Shown: positions 22,145 through 36,621 of the stretch, in pieces
Layout of the letters: each line of letters begins with the position of its first letter
How positions within the stretch are numbered: position 1 is the stretch's first letter
From: Marisa cornuarietis
Lineage: Eukaryota > Mollusca > Gastropoda > Architaenioglossa > Ampullariidae
Assembly: GCA_004794655.1 (NCBI GenBank)
Contig: SMMW01000643.1
Coordinates: 144,001 to 208,000, forward strand
Length of the DNA: 64,000 bases
Reading direction: 5' to 3'
Position numbers and translations under genes: made by a program
Notes under the pieces: model-generated
Seen by the model: only the letters and a program-made list of their open reading frames with translations
The model's database searches: none
What the model was told of the DNA's origin: nothing

Positions 22145-22400
22145 TGGACAGGTAGCACACACACACATACACACACACCACTACTTTAGTAAGAAGTGAA
22201 AGGTCCAGTGTTCAGATCTCGTCTCCACGAACGTGCTTTTTCTGAACTTGAAACCCATTCATACAGTTTGCCGTAAAGGGTTTCTCCGCGTACTTCGGGC
22301 TACTCTACCTTCATCGTGCTTTCCTCACTAATGGTGCGAAATCGTCAGCAGATGAAAGTAATTTCATGTCCAGTAAATCAACCAACCAACCATAAAGCGA
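22145..22400 (+). mobile_element. Probable tRNA-derived SINE remnant
   Basis: GTGTTCAGATCTC at about 22209 resembles a pol III B box. It is followed by TTTCTCCGCGTACTTCGGGC, which resembles a motif common in invertebrate SINE bodies (TTTCTCCGGGTACTCCGG). The 3' end is a short CAACCAACCAACC tail (22379-22391). The A-box region is obscured by a CA run. Classification rests on motif memory and is tentative. Confidence 0.45.
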
Positions 22401-22566
22401 TACACCATAGCCACTTACCATATTCTACTAGACTACTAGAGGCACGTGTCCTCTTACACACACATCCGACTGACGACACATGTCACTTTTAAAACACTTC
22501 TTTCATGTCACTTATTAATGCCTTGAACATGAAATCGCAAGGAGGAACACAACTCTCGAGAAATTA

Positions 22567-22633
22567 GAAACAATTTACACCTGGGTCCCACCTGTGTGAC
22601 GTCAGTACCAGTGGCATTGTGAATGACCACAGC
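22567..22633. repeat. Left flanking direct repeat of the 25/35-bp array
   Basis: About 64 bp containing 'CAATTTACACCTGGGTCCCA', TGTGTGACGTCAGTACC and GTGGCATTGTGAATGACC. They recur with one or two differences at 27326-27389, exactly flanking the intervening array. Each copy has a perfect CRE palindrome, TGACGTCA. Confidence 0.95.
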
Positions 22634-22692
22634 ATGGCTGATACAAGCTGACTACAGTATGACTGATACTGGCTGATACAAGTTGACTACAT

Positions 22693-24021
<1,329 letters not shown>

Positions 24022-27000
24022 GACTACATTATGGCTGATACAAGCTGACTACAGTATGGCTGATACAAGCTGATACAAGTTGACTACAGTATGGCTGATA
24101 CTGGCTGATACAAGCTGGCTACAGTATGGCTGATACTGGCTGATACAAGCTGACTACATTATGGCTGATACAAGCTGATACAAGCTGACTACAGTATGAC
24201 TGATACAAGCTGACTACAACATGACTGATACTGGCTGATACAAGCTGACTACAGTATGACTGATACTGGCTGATACAAGCTGACTACAGCATGACTGATA
24301 CTGGCTGATACAAGCTGACTACAGTATGGCTGACACAAGCTGACTACAGTATGACTGATACTGGCTGACTACAGTATGGCTGATACTGGCTGATACAAGC
24401 TGACTACAGCATGACTGATACTGGCTGATACAAGCTGACTACAGTATGGCTGACACAAGCTGACTACAGTATGACTGATACAAGCTGACTACAGTATGAC
24501 TGATACTGGCTGACACAAGCTGACTACAGTATGACTGATACAAGCTGACTACAGTATGACTGATACTGGCTGACAAAAGCTGACTACAGTATGGCTGACA
24601 CAAGCTGACTACAGTATGACTGATACTGGCTGACACAAGCTGACTACAGTATGACTAATACTGGCTGATACAAGCTGACTACAGTATGACTGATACTGGC
24701 TGATACAAGTTGACTACAGTATGGCTGATACTGGCTGACACAAGCTGACTACAATACGGCTGATACTGGCTGATACAAGCTGACTACAGTATGACTGACA
24801 CAAGCTAACTACAGTATGGCTGATACAAGCTGACTACAGTATGCCTGATACTGGCTGATACAAGCTGACTACAGTATGACTGATACAAGCTGACTACAGT
24901 ATGGCTGATACTGGCTAACACAAGCTGACTACAGTATGGCTGATACTGGCTGATACAAGCTGACTACAGTATGGCTGATACAAGCTGACTACAGTATGAC
25001 TGATACTGGCTGACACAAGCTGACTACAGTATGGCTGATACAAGCTGACTACAGTATGACTGATACTGGCTGACACAAGCTGACGACAGTATGGCTGATA
25101 CAAGCTGACTACAGTATGACTGATACTGGCTGACACAAGCTGACTACAGTATGGCTGATACAAGCTGACTACAGTATGACTAATACTGGCTGATACAAGC
25201 TGACTACAATATGGCTGATACTGGCTGATACAAGCTGACTACAGTATGACTGACACAAGCTGACTACAGTATGGCTGATACAAGTTGACTACAGTATGCC
25301 TGATACTGGCTGACTACATTATGACTGATACTGGCTGACACAAGCTGACTACAGTATGACTAATACAAGCTGATACAAGCTGACTACAGTATGACTGATA
25401 CAAGCTGACTACAGTATGGCTGATACAAGCCTGATACTGGCTGATACAAGCTGACTACAGTATGACTGATACTGGCTGATACAAGCTGACTACAGTATGA
25501 CTGATACTGGCTGATACAAGCTGACTACAGTATGACTGATACAAGCTGACTACATTATGACTGATACTGGCTGACACAAGCTGACTACAGTATGACTAAT
25601 ACAAGCTGATACAAGCTGACTACAGTATGACTAATACTGGCTGATACAAGCTGACTACAGTATGGCTGATACTGGCTGACACAAGCTGACTACAGTATGG
25701 CTGACACAAGCTGACTACAGTATGACTGATACTGGCTGATACAAGCTGACTACAGTATGACTGACACAAGCTAACTACAGTATGGCTGATACAAGCTGAC
25801 TACAGTATGCCTGATACTGGCTGATACAAACTGACTACAGTATGACTGATACAAGCTGACTACAGTATGGCTGATAGTGGTTGACACAAGCTGACTACAG
25901 TATGACTGATACTGGCTGACACAAGCTGACTACAGTATGGCTGATACAAGTTGACTACAGTATAGCTGATACTGGCTGACACAAGCTGACTACAGTATGA
26001 CTAATGCTGGCTGATACAAGCTGACTACAGTATGGCTGATACTGGCTGACACAAGCTGACTACAGTATGGCTGACACAAGCTGACTACAGTATGGCTGAT
26101 ACTGGCTGACACAAGCTGACTACAGTATGGCTGACACAACCTGACTACAGTATGCCTGATACTGGCTGACACAAGCTGACTACAGTATGACTGATACTGG
26201 CTGATACAGTTGACTACAGTATGACTGATACTGGCTGACACAAGCTGACTACAGTATGACTAATACTGGCTGATACAAGCTGACTACAGTATGGCTGATA
26301 CTGGCTGACACAAGCTGACTACAGTATGGCTGACACAAGCTGACTACAGTATGACTGATATTGGCTGATACAAGCTGACTACAGTATGGCTGATACAAGC
26401 TGACTACAGTATGCCTGATACTGGCTGATACAAGCTGACTACAGTATGACTGATACAAGCTGACTACAGTATGGCTGATACTGGCTGACACAAGCTGACT
26501 ACAGTATGACTGATACTGGCTGATACAAGCTGACTACAGTATGGCTGATACAGTTGACTACAGTATGACTGATACTGGCTGACACAAGCTGACTACAGTA
26601 TGACTAATACTGGCTGATACAAGCTGACTACAGTATGGCTGATACTGGCTGACACAAGCTGACTACAGTATGGCTGACACAAGCTGACTACAGTATGACT
26701 GATATTGGCTGATACAAGCTGACTACAGTATGGCTGATACAAGCTGACTACAGTATGCCTGATACTGGCTGATACAAGCTGACTACAGTATGACTGATAC
26801 AAGCTGACTACAGTATGGCTGATACTGGCTGACACAAGCTGACTACAGTATGACTGATACTGGCTGACACAAGCTGACTACAGTATGGCTGATACAAGTT
26901 GACTACAGTATGGCTGATACTGGCTGACACAAGCTGACTACAGTATGGCTGACACAAGCTAACTACAGTATGGCTGATACAAGCTGACTACAGTATGGCT

Positions 27001-27325
27001 GATACTGGCTGATACAAGCTGACTACAGTATAACTGATACAAGCTGACTACAGTATGGCTGATACTGGCTGATACAAGCTGACTACAGTATAACTGATAC
27101 AAGCTGACTACAGTATGGCTGATACAAGCTGACATAAAGCTGACTACAGTATAACTGATACAAGCTGACTACAGTATGGCTGATACTGGCTGACACAAGC
27201 TGACTACAGTATGACTGATACTGGCTGACACAAGCTGACTACAGTTTGGCTGATACAAGTTGACACAAGCTGACTGACACAAGCTGACTACAGTATTGCT
27301 GATACAAGCTGACTATACAGTAGAA

Positions 27326-27389
27326 GCAATTTACACCTGGGTCGCACCTGTGTGACGTCAGTACCAGTGGCATTGTGAATGACCACAGC
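27326..27389. repeat. Right flanking direct repeat of the 25/35-bp array
   Basis: Second copy of the 64-bp sequence found at 22567-22633, with a GTCGCACC/GTCCCACC difference and the same TGACGTCA palindrome. Sequence outside the two copies is different. Confidence 0.95.
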
Positions 27390-27512
27390 GAACTTTCAGA
27401 GGTTCGCTAGAATGTAAGCAGAGGACACTTGTCTTTCCGATTGTTTCGACTCTGCAAGAGGCGGCCATGTTCATGAGACCCTCATTCTGTGGTGACCTAC
27501 TTTTTACCTACT

Positions 27513-27586
27513 TATGTACTGTACCAAAGGTTCTATCAAAAGTCTTCTCAGCAGACTACAGACCAGCTGTTGGTGCCCTCTCTGTT
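27513..27586. repeat. Left flanking direct repeat of the telomere-like array
   Basis: About 70 bp containing 'ATGTACTGTACCAAAGGTTC', TATCAAAAGTCTTCTCAGC and CAGCTGTTGGTG. The second copy lies at 28536-28606 with only a few changes. Confidence 0.93.
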
Positions 27587-27587
27587 T

Positions 27588-28540
27588 GGGTTAGGGTTAG
27601 GGTTAGGGTCTCTAACCCATGTACTGTACCAAAGGGTTAGGGTTAGGGTTAGGGTCTCTAACCCATGTACTGTACCAAAAGGTTAGGGTTAGGGTCTCTA
27701 ACCCATGTACTGTACCAAAGGGTTAGGGTTAGGGTCTCTAACCCATGTACTGTACCAAAAGGTTAGGGTTAGGGTCTCTAACCCATGTACTGTACCAAAG
27801 GGTTAGGGTTAGGGTCTCTAACCCATGTACTGTACCAAAGGGTTAGGGTTAGGGTTAGGGTCTCTAACCCATGTACTGTACCAAAAGGTTAGGGTTAGGG
27901 TCTCTAACCCATGTACTGTACCAAAGGGTTAGGGTTAGGGTCTCTAACCCATGTACTGTACCAAAGGGTTAGGGTTAGGGTCTCTAACCCATGTACTGTA
28001 CCAAAGGGTTAGGGTTAGGGTCTCTAACCCATGTACTGTACCAAAGGGTTAGGGTCTCTAACCCATGTACTGTACCAGGGTTAGGGTTAGGGTTATGGTC
28101 TCTAACCCATGTACAGGGTTAGGGTTAGGGTTTAGGGTTAGGTTAGGGTTAGGGTCTCTAACCCATGTACTGTACCAGGGTTAGGGTTAGGGTTATGGTC
28201 TCTAACCCATGTACAGGGTTAGGGTTAGGGTTTAGGGTTAGGTTAGGGTTAGGGTCTCTAACCCATGTACTGTACCAGGGTTAGGGTTAGGGTTAGGGTC
28301 TCTAACCCATGTACTGTACCAGGGTTAGGGTTTAGGGTCTCTAACCCATGTACTGTACCAGGGTTAGGGTTAGGGTCAGGGTTAGGGTTAGGGTCTCTAA
28401 CCCATGTACTGTACCAGGGTTAGGGTTAGGGTCTCTAACCCATGTACTGTACCAGGGTTAGGGTTTAGGGTCTCTAACCCATGTACTGTACCAGGGTTAG
28501 GGTTAGGGTCAGGGTTAGGGTTAGGGTCTCTAACCCATGT
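27588..28540. repeat. Interstitial telomere-repeat array with hairpin-forming units
   Basis: About two dozen units of 30-50 bp, each with two to three GGGTTA repeats, then TCTCTAACCC and ATGTACTGTACC. Every unit carries both strands' telomere words, GGGTTAG and CTAACCC, five bases apart (GGTCT). Each could fold into a small hairpin. Unit length changes mainly by gain or loss of TTAGGG. Open frames such as 28404-28778 are repeat artefacts. Confidence 0.97.
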
Positions 28541-28612
28541 ACTGTACCAAAGGTTCTATCAAAAGTCTTCTCAGCAGACTACAGCCCAGCTGTTGGTGTC
28601 CTCTCAGCTCCA
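28536..28612. repeat. Right flanking direct repeat of the telomere-like array
   Basis: Copy of 27513-27586. After CAGCTGTTGGTG it reads TCCTCTCAGCTCC, where the left copy continues into the telomere repeats. Confidence 0.93.
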
Positions 28613-30285
28613 GGAAGCTGTTTTAGTGTCTGCTTACGACGGGCGATCGTCTGGTCACAGAGCTGAAGACAGTACTTTCAAAAGAATAACTAATTCTTTC
28701 TTGTGTCCAGGTATATCCCAGGACCTTAAGCAATACATCTGTTCGTGTGACATCAGAAAACGCCGTTTATCTATGTAATGTCAGGTCAAACAATCTTTAT
28801 GGAACTGCACATGTCTCCGGTACTATCCGCAAAACAATTTACAGAGAGAGTTAAGCTGTTGTAAATATTTGTCGATGAGAAACATTTTGCCCCTTCTTTC
28901 TTAGAGATCGGTACAATCGTTTTTTGGAAACCGCTCGGAGAACTGGGTTTCTTCTTAAAGTGGCAGAGGGGGGGGGGGGTTGTCACAGAGTGACATCGGA
29001 CTCTAAAATAAGAAAGTAGACAGCGCTAAAAGTACGGGGAAGGGGGCATATACGGCTATAGCTCTTTGTTTGGGTAGACGGGACCAGCGGACAGAATAGC
29101 GTGAGGTTAGGGTGGTCTGCGTCGGATCATTAGGGTAGCGAGGGGTGTAGGCACGCAGGGCCACGATTGGAGGAAACTGACCACGTGAGGCCTAGGGTCA
29201 GTATGTCAACACGGTGCGTGACCTCTACCCTGAAAAAAAAGCTGCAACTACGCGCCACCTGATGTGTATTAGGCCTGTAAGGTTTGATGTGAGCGAGAGT
29301 TACTTGCCCTTACTTGAGGTAAACAAACACGATCAAGACTAAGCGGCTGTGTGCTGTCAGTGAGACAGCATCGTATTTTTAAGCATTTAAAAGCTGTTTT
29401 CACACGATTTTTTTCTGTGAAAAATACACGGTCATAGTCTGTGGAATAATCTACATACATTTATTTTTTGTTGTTTTTTTAAGCTGGCTAATAAATCAAC
29501 ACAACTTACTAAAAGTCCCTATACTGTCACAGTTGTAATTCACTTACATATTTACTGATAGTAAGTGGCGCCAACTCAAAGAATACCGTCTCATTGCCTT
29601 CAAGACTTTTATGTAGGTTAGTACAAACTATTGGCCACACCAGCTGTATGTGCCTGTTATTGATACAATAACAGTCGAAAAAATACTTATCTTATTCTAT
29701 GAATATTTTATTTCATGGAAAGGCTGTTCATTTTGTACCGTTTGTTCAAAACAAGCATAAAATATTTCATAGAAAGGAAATAGAAAAACAAAATAGAAAA
29801 AAAGAATTAATTACAGACTGCATCATGCAGTACCCCAAATTTAGTCATTTTTCTGACTGCAAGATCTAGTAAAAACTGGTAATATAAAATACTAACATAT
29901 CAGTTTAATTAATTTTGATATGTGGTCCTTTCATTCGCACTACTTCTCTAAAGTTACAAAAACCTACATTAATCCTTCAAGTCATAAGCTTAGTTTCTTT
30001 TTGTCTGTTTGGGTACGAATCGTGTGATAGTCAATTATTTTAAGAATTTTAAATCACTATTGTTAAATAAAACACTTTGGTGACTTTTGAAAATGACAAC
30101 ACAAGCTTCAAGGAGAGTTTTGTTAAGTCTAAAAAGGTCATTAAACTTGGACAGTTTGCAGTGCACGGGTTCAATGCTTATCTGCAAACTATCTGCAGAT
30201 TTAAATTTATGGTTAGTTCTGAAAAGATATTTTAGCTTGTTTTTTACTTAGCACTTTTATGTTGCTTATTTGTCTCTTACTTTTG
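28613..30285. other. Gene-free, partly AT-rich stretch
   Basis: A poly-G run (28969-28979) and AT-rich sequence from 29450. Open frames are under 70 codons and without domains. No repeat family is recognised. Confidence 0.5.
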
Positions 30286-30287
30286 CA

Positions 30288-33200
30288 TATGTATATAGGG
30301 CATTCTGAGTGTGTGTGTGTATATATATATATATAGGCTATTCCGATTGTGTGTGTGTATATATATATATATAGGGTATTCCGAGTGTGTGTGTATATAT
30401 ATAGGGCATTCTGAGCGTGTGTGTGTGTATATATATATATAGGGCATTCTGAGTGTGTGTGTGTGTGTGTCTATATATAGGGCATTCTGAGTGTGTGTGT
30501 GTATATATATATATATATAGGGCATTCTGAGTGTGTGTGTGTGTGTGTCTATATATAGGGCATTCTGAGTGTGTGTGTGTATATATATATATATAGGGCA
30601 TTCTGAGTGTGTGTGTGTGTGTGTCTATATATAGGGCATTCTGAGTGTGTGTGTGTATATATATATATATATAGGCTATTCCGATTGTGTGTGTGTATAT
30701 ATATATATATATAGGGTATTCCGAGTGTGTGTGTATATATATATATAGGGCATTCTGAGCGTGTGTGTGTGTATATATATATATAGGGCATTCTGAGTGT
30801 GTGTGTGTGTGTGTCTATATATAGGGCATTCTGAGTGTGTGTGTGTATATATATAGGGCATTCTGAGTGTGTGTGTGTCTATATATAGGGCATTCTGAGT
30901 GTGTGTGTTTATATATATAGGGTATTCTGAGTGTGTGTGTGTATATATATATATATATAGGGCATTCTGAGTGCATGTGTATATATATATATATATAGGG
31001 TATTCCGATTGTGTGTGTATATATATATATAGGGCATTCTGAGTGTGTGTGTATATATATATATAGGGCATTCTGAGTGTGTGTGTTTATATATATAGAG
31101 CATTCTGAGTGTGTGTGTGTATATATATATATAGGGCATTCTGAGTGTGTGTGTATATATATCTATAGGGTATTCCGATTGTGTGTGTATATATATATAT
31201 ATATAGGGTATTCCGAGTGTGTATATATATATATATATAGGGCATTCTGAGTGTGTGTGTGTGTGTGTGTCTATATATATAGGGCATTCTGAGTGTCTGT
31301 GTCTATATATATATAGGGTATTCCGATTGTGTGTGTGTATATATATATATATAGGGTATTCCGAGTGTGTGTGTGTATATATATATATATAGGGCATTCT
31401 GAGCGTGTGTGTGTATATATATATATATAGGGCATTCTGAGTGTGTGTGTGTGTCTATATATAGGGCATTCTGAGTGTGTGTGTGTATATATATATATAG
31501 GGCATTCTCAGTGTGTGTGTATATATATATTGGGTATTCCGATTGTGTGTGTATATATATATATATATAGGGTATTCCGAGTGTGTGTGTGTGTATATAT
31601 ATATATATAGGTCATTCTGAGTGTGTGTATATATATATATAGGGCATTCTGAGTGTGTGTATATATATATATATAGGGTATTCTAATCATGTGTGTGTGT
31701 ATATATATATATAGGGTATTCCGAGTGTGTGTATATATATATATATATAGGGCATTCTGAGTGTGTGTATATATATATATATAGGGTATTCTAATCATGT
31801 GTGTGTGTATATATATATAGGGTATTCCGAGTGTGTGTATATATATATAGGGCATTCTGAGCGTGTGTGTATATATATATATAGGGCATTCTGAGTGTGT
31901 GTATATATATATAGGGCATTCTGAGCGTGTGTGTATATATATATATATAGGGCATTCTGAGTGTGTGTGTGTGTCTATATATAGGGCATTCTGAGTGTGT
32001 GTGTTTATATATATATATAGGGCATTCTGAGCATGTATGTGTATATATATATATAGGGCATTCTGAGTGTGTGTGTGTGTGTCTATATATAGGACATTCT
32101 GAGTGTGTGTGTTTATATATATAGGGCATTCTGAGTGTGTGTGTGTATATATATATAGGGCATTCTGAGTGTGTGTGTATATATATATATAGGGTATTTC
32201 GATTGTGAGTGTATATATATATATATAGGGTATTCCGAGTGTGTGTGTGTATATATATATAGGGTATTCCGAGTGTGTTTATATATATATATAAGGCATT
32301 CTGAGCGTGTGTGTATATATATATATAGGGTATTCTAATCGTGTGTGTGTATATATATATATATAGGGCATTCTGAGCATGTATGTGTATATATATATAT
32401 AGGGCATTCTGAGTGTGTGTGTGTGTCTATATATAGGACATTCTGAGTGTGTGTGTTTATATATATAGGGCATTCTGAGTGTGTGTGTGTATATATATAT
32501 ATAGGGCATTCTGAGTGTGTGTGTATATATATATATAGGGTATTCCGATTGTGAGTGTATATATATATATAGGGTATTCCGAGTGTGTGTGTGTATATAT
32601 ATTTATATATAGGGTATTCCGAGTGTGTTTATATATATATATATAGGGCATTCTGAGCGTATGTGTATATATATATATATGGTATTCTAATCGTGTGTGT
32701 GTATATATATATAGGGCATTCTGAGCATGTATGTGTGTATATATATATAGGGCATTCTGAGTGTGTGTGTGTAGTTATATATAGGGCATTCTGAGTGTGT
32801 GTGTATATATATATATAGGGTATTCCGATTGTGAGTGTATATATATATATAGGGTATTCCGAGTGTGTGTGTGTATATATATATATAGGGTATTCCGAGT
32901 GTGTTTATATATATATATAGGGCATTCTGAGCGTGTGTGTAGATATATATATAGGGTATTCTAATCGTGTGTGTATATATATATAGGGCATTCTGAGCAT
33001 GTATGTGTATATATATATATAGGGCATTCTAAGCGTGTGTGTGTATATATATATATAGGGCATTCTGAGCATGTATGTGTATATATATATATATATAGGG
33101 CATTCTGAGTGTGTGTGTGTAGTTATATATAGGGCATTCTGAGTGTGTGTGTATATATATATATAGGGTATTCCGAGTGTGTTTATATATATATAGGGCA

Positions 33201-33832
33201 TTCTGAGCGTGTGTGTATATATATATATAGGGTATTCTAATCGTGTGTGTATATATATATAGGGCATTCTGAGCATGTATGTGTATATATATATATATAT
33301 AGGGCATTCTGAGCATGTATGTGTATATATATATATAGGGCATTCTGAGTGTGTGTGTGTATATATATATAGGGCATTCTGAGTGTGTGTGTATATATAT
33401 ATATAGGGTATTCCGATTGTGAGTGTATATATATATATATGTATATATATATATAGGGTATTCCGAGTGTGTGTGTGTATATATATATATAGGGTATTCC
33501 GAGTGTGTTTATATTTTTGTATATATAGGGCATTCTGAGCGTGTGTGTATATATATATATATATAGGGTATTCTAATCGTGTGTGTGTATATATATATAG
33601 GGCATTCTAAGCATGTATGTGTATATATATATATATAGGACATTCTTAGCGTGTGTGTGTATATATATATATAGGGCATTCTGAGCATGTATGTGTATAT
33701 ATATATATATATAGGGCATTCTAAGCGTGTGTGTGTATATATATATATATAGGGCATTCTAAGCGTGTGTGTGTGTATATATATATATAAAGGCATTCTG
33801 AGCGTGTGTGTGTAAATATATATATATATAGA
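30288..33832. repeat. TG/TA minisatellite with GGGCATTCTGAG core, ~85-90 units
   Basis: Each unit is (TG)n then (TA)n then a 12-bp core, at a spacing of about 35-50 bp. Core types are GGGCATTCTGAG, GGGTATTCCGAG/T and GGGTATTCTAATC, arranged in recurring blocks. Alternating TG and TA tracts vary in length from unit to unit. Minus-strand Tyr/Ile/His/Thr-rich frames are artefacts. Confidence 0.98.
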
Positions 33833-33929
33833 CGTGTGACAAAAATAAAATGTAAATATAGTGTACTCTACAATGCTCTTGACTCATTTGTCTCAAGAGA
33901 GCAAGAACGTTGAAATACCTTCGTGACAG

Positions 33930-35468
33930 TATCCACAAACACTATTTATTGTGACTTGATCAAAGTCGTGTATCCACAAACACTATGTATTGTGACTTGA
34001 TCATAGTCGTGTATCCACAAACACTATTTATTGTGACTTGATCATAGTCAAACACTATTTATTGTGACTTGATCATAGTCAAACACTACTTATTGTGACT
34101 TGATCATAGTCAAACACTATTTATTGTGACTTGATCATAGACAAACACTATTTATTGTGACTTGATCATAGTCAAACACTATTTATTGTGACTTGATCAT
34201 AGTCGTGTATCCACAAACAGTATTTATTGTGACTTGATCATAGTCAAACACTATTTATTGTGACTTGATCATAGTCGTGTATCCACAAACACTATTTATT
34301 GTGACTTGACCATAGTCGTGTATCCACAAACACTATTTATTGTGACCTGACCATAGTCGTGTATCCACAAACACTATTTATTGTGACTTGACCATAGTCG
34401 TGTATCCACAAACACTATTTATTGTGACTTGATCATAGTCGTGTATCCACAAACACTATTTATTGTGACTTGATCATAGTCAAACACTATTTATTGTGAC
34501 TTGATCATAGTCAAACACTACTTATTGTGACTTGATCATAGTCAAACACTATTTATTGTGACTTGATCATAGACAAACACTATTTATTGTGACTTGATCA
34601 TAGTCAAACACTATTTATTGTCACTTGATCATAGTCGTGTATCCACAAACACTATTTATTGTGACTTGATCATAGTCAAACACTATTTATTGTGACTTGA
34701 TCATAGTCGTGTATCCACAAACACTATTTATTGTGACTTGACCATAGTCGTGTATCCACAAACACTATTTATTGTGACTTGACGATAGTCGTGTATCCAC
34801 AAACACTATTTATTGTGACTTGATCATAGTCGTGTATCCACAAACACTATTTATTGTGACTTGATCATAGTCAAACACTATTTATTGTGAGTTGATTATA
34901 GTCAAACACTATTTATTGTGACTTGATCATAGTCGTGTATCAACAAACACTATTTATTGTGACCTGACCATAGTCGTGTATCCACAAACACTATTTATTG
35001 TGACTTGATCATAGTCAAACACTATTTATTGTGACTTGATCATAGTCAAACACTATTTATTGTGAGTTGATCATAGTCAAACACTATTTATTGTGACTTG
35101 ATCATAGTCGTGTATCAACAAACACTATTTATTGTGACCTGACCATAGTCGTGTATCCACAAACACTATTTATTGTGACTTGATTATAGTCAAACACTAT
35201 TTATTGTGACTTGATCATAGTCGTGTATCCACAAACACTATTTATTGTGACTTGATCATAGTCATGTATCCACAAACACTATTTATTGTGACTTGATCAT
35301 AGTCGTGTATCCACAAACACTATTTATTGTGACTTGATCATAGTCAAACACTATTTATTGTGACTTGATCATAGTCAAACACTATTTATTGTGACTTGAT
35401 CATAGTCGTGTATCAACAAATACTATATTTATTGTGACTTGATCATAGTCGTGTATCCACCAACACAA
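33930..35468. repeat. 31/41-bp minisatellite, ~42 units
   Basis: Core 'AAACACTATTTATTGTGACT' followed by TGATCATAGTC, with or without an extra GTGTATCCAC. The pattern of long and short units repeats in larger blocks: 34060-34320 resembles 34470-34745. Confidence 0.97.
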
Positions 35469-35469
35469 T

Positions 35470-36079
35470 GCATCCACACAGATCTGTTTTTCGGGTACCA
35501 ATCCAGAAGGCAGACTGCCTCCATCTTTGCAACTTGCATAGCCACGCGGCACAGACATGAAATATGACAAAAGAGCAGACGACAGGAGTAAATATGGCGC
35601 CCACATGAAAAATGAGGGGCGGACAGAAGATAATACTACAAGATTGCGCGCACAGTGTTTTCGCCACGGACTCCAAATCTTGATATTCCGAATCCCAAAT
35701 CCTGGCCTGCAAGACGGCATTAATTCGCACCACACAATCGATAAACTTTGGCCAGGCCTGGGCTCCCAATTCGACACTTTGGTGTGTGATGGCGGGCGCC
35801 CCTCTTCTCGGTGGTGGACGGCGTTATAGCCACGAGAATTAACATCTCCCACCTCGTTTATTTCATAACATTTGCCACGTCATCTACGTCAAGAAAAACA
35901 TCAAATAAAATACTTCTGATATCGCACATGTCAAGTACGGCATCCTCCCTTCAGTTACATAAAATAAATACTTTGCCAATATGCTTCTTACTATACAACA
36001 GACCGATCACATCTCTCACTTGCTTTCTCTGTTTCACTCACACACATACATACACCCGCGCGTATACACGTATGGACAG

Positions 36080-36125
<46 letters not shown>

Positions 36126-36620
36126 CACACGACGACCACTCCATACCATTTACTCAGCAAAAGATGAGTACTCACTAACACTACAGACAAATGCTAATGT
36201 GAGCCGTTAGTAGGCGTTCTTGGGCTATAAATAGTATCGGTAAGTAGGATCCACCATCTGAACGAACAGCCGTCAAATCCTGTCTGTGTATTTTCGGTCA
36301 CAGAGAAAATCCTGACAGTGTAAAATAGGGGGAAAATATCTGAATCAAAGTACACATCAGATATTCCTCTGATAGGGAAGACATTGTGCAAAGTGTAATC
36401 AGGCATTGTATATTGTAGATATAATACAGCATATAGCATATACTTTATATTATATTATATTGTGTGCATGAAGACGATCAGCAATCGAAGACCTGCAGTA
36501 TTTTGAAACAAAGAAACGTTTGGTGTGGAGACTGGACAACAGTCGGCTGCCAAGCAATAATTATATCAACAAGACTGAACTATCATGTGAAGGCTATGAG
36601 AAATACAGCTGTAAATGCTC
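35470..36620. other. Gene-free stretch with a (GAAA)n microsatellite
   Basis: A GAAA run lies at 36080-36125. Minus-strand open frames of 108-150 codons at 35400-35852 partly overlap the array and show no domain or splice support. Plus-strand frames are likewise unsupported. Confidence 0.5.
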
Positions 36621-36621
36621 T

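Noticed and set aside
30277..33796. Many minus-strand frames rich in Tyr, Ile, His and Thr
   Set aside because: They are translations of the TG/TA array and shift with tract length.
35400..35852. 150-codon minus-strand frame
   Set aside because: Starts in unique sequence but runs into the 31/41-bp array. No homology is recognised and no splicing evidence is seen.
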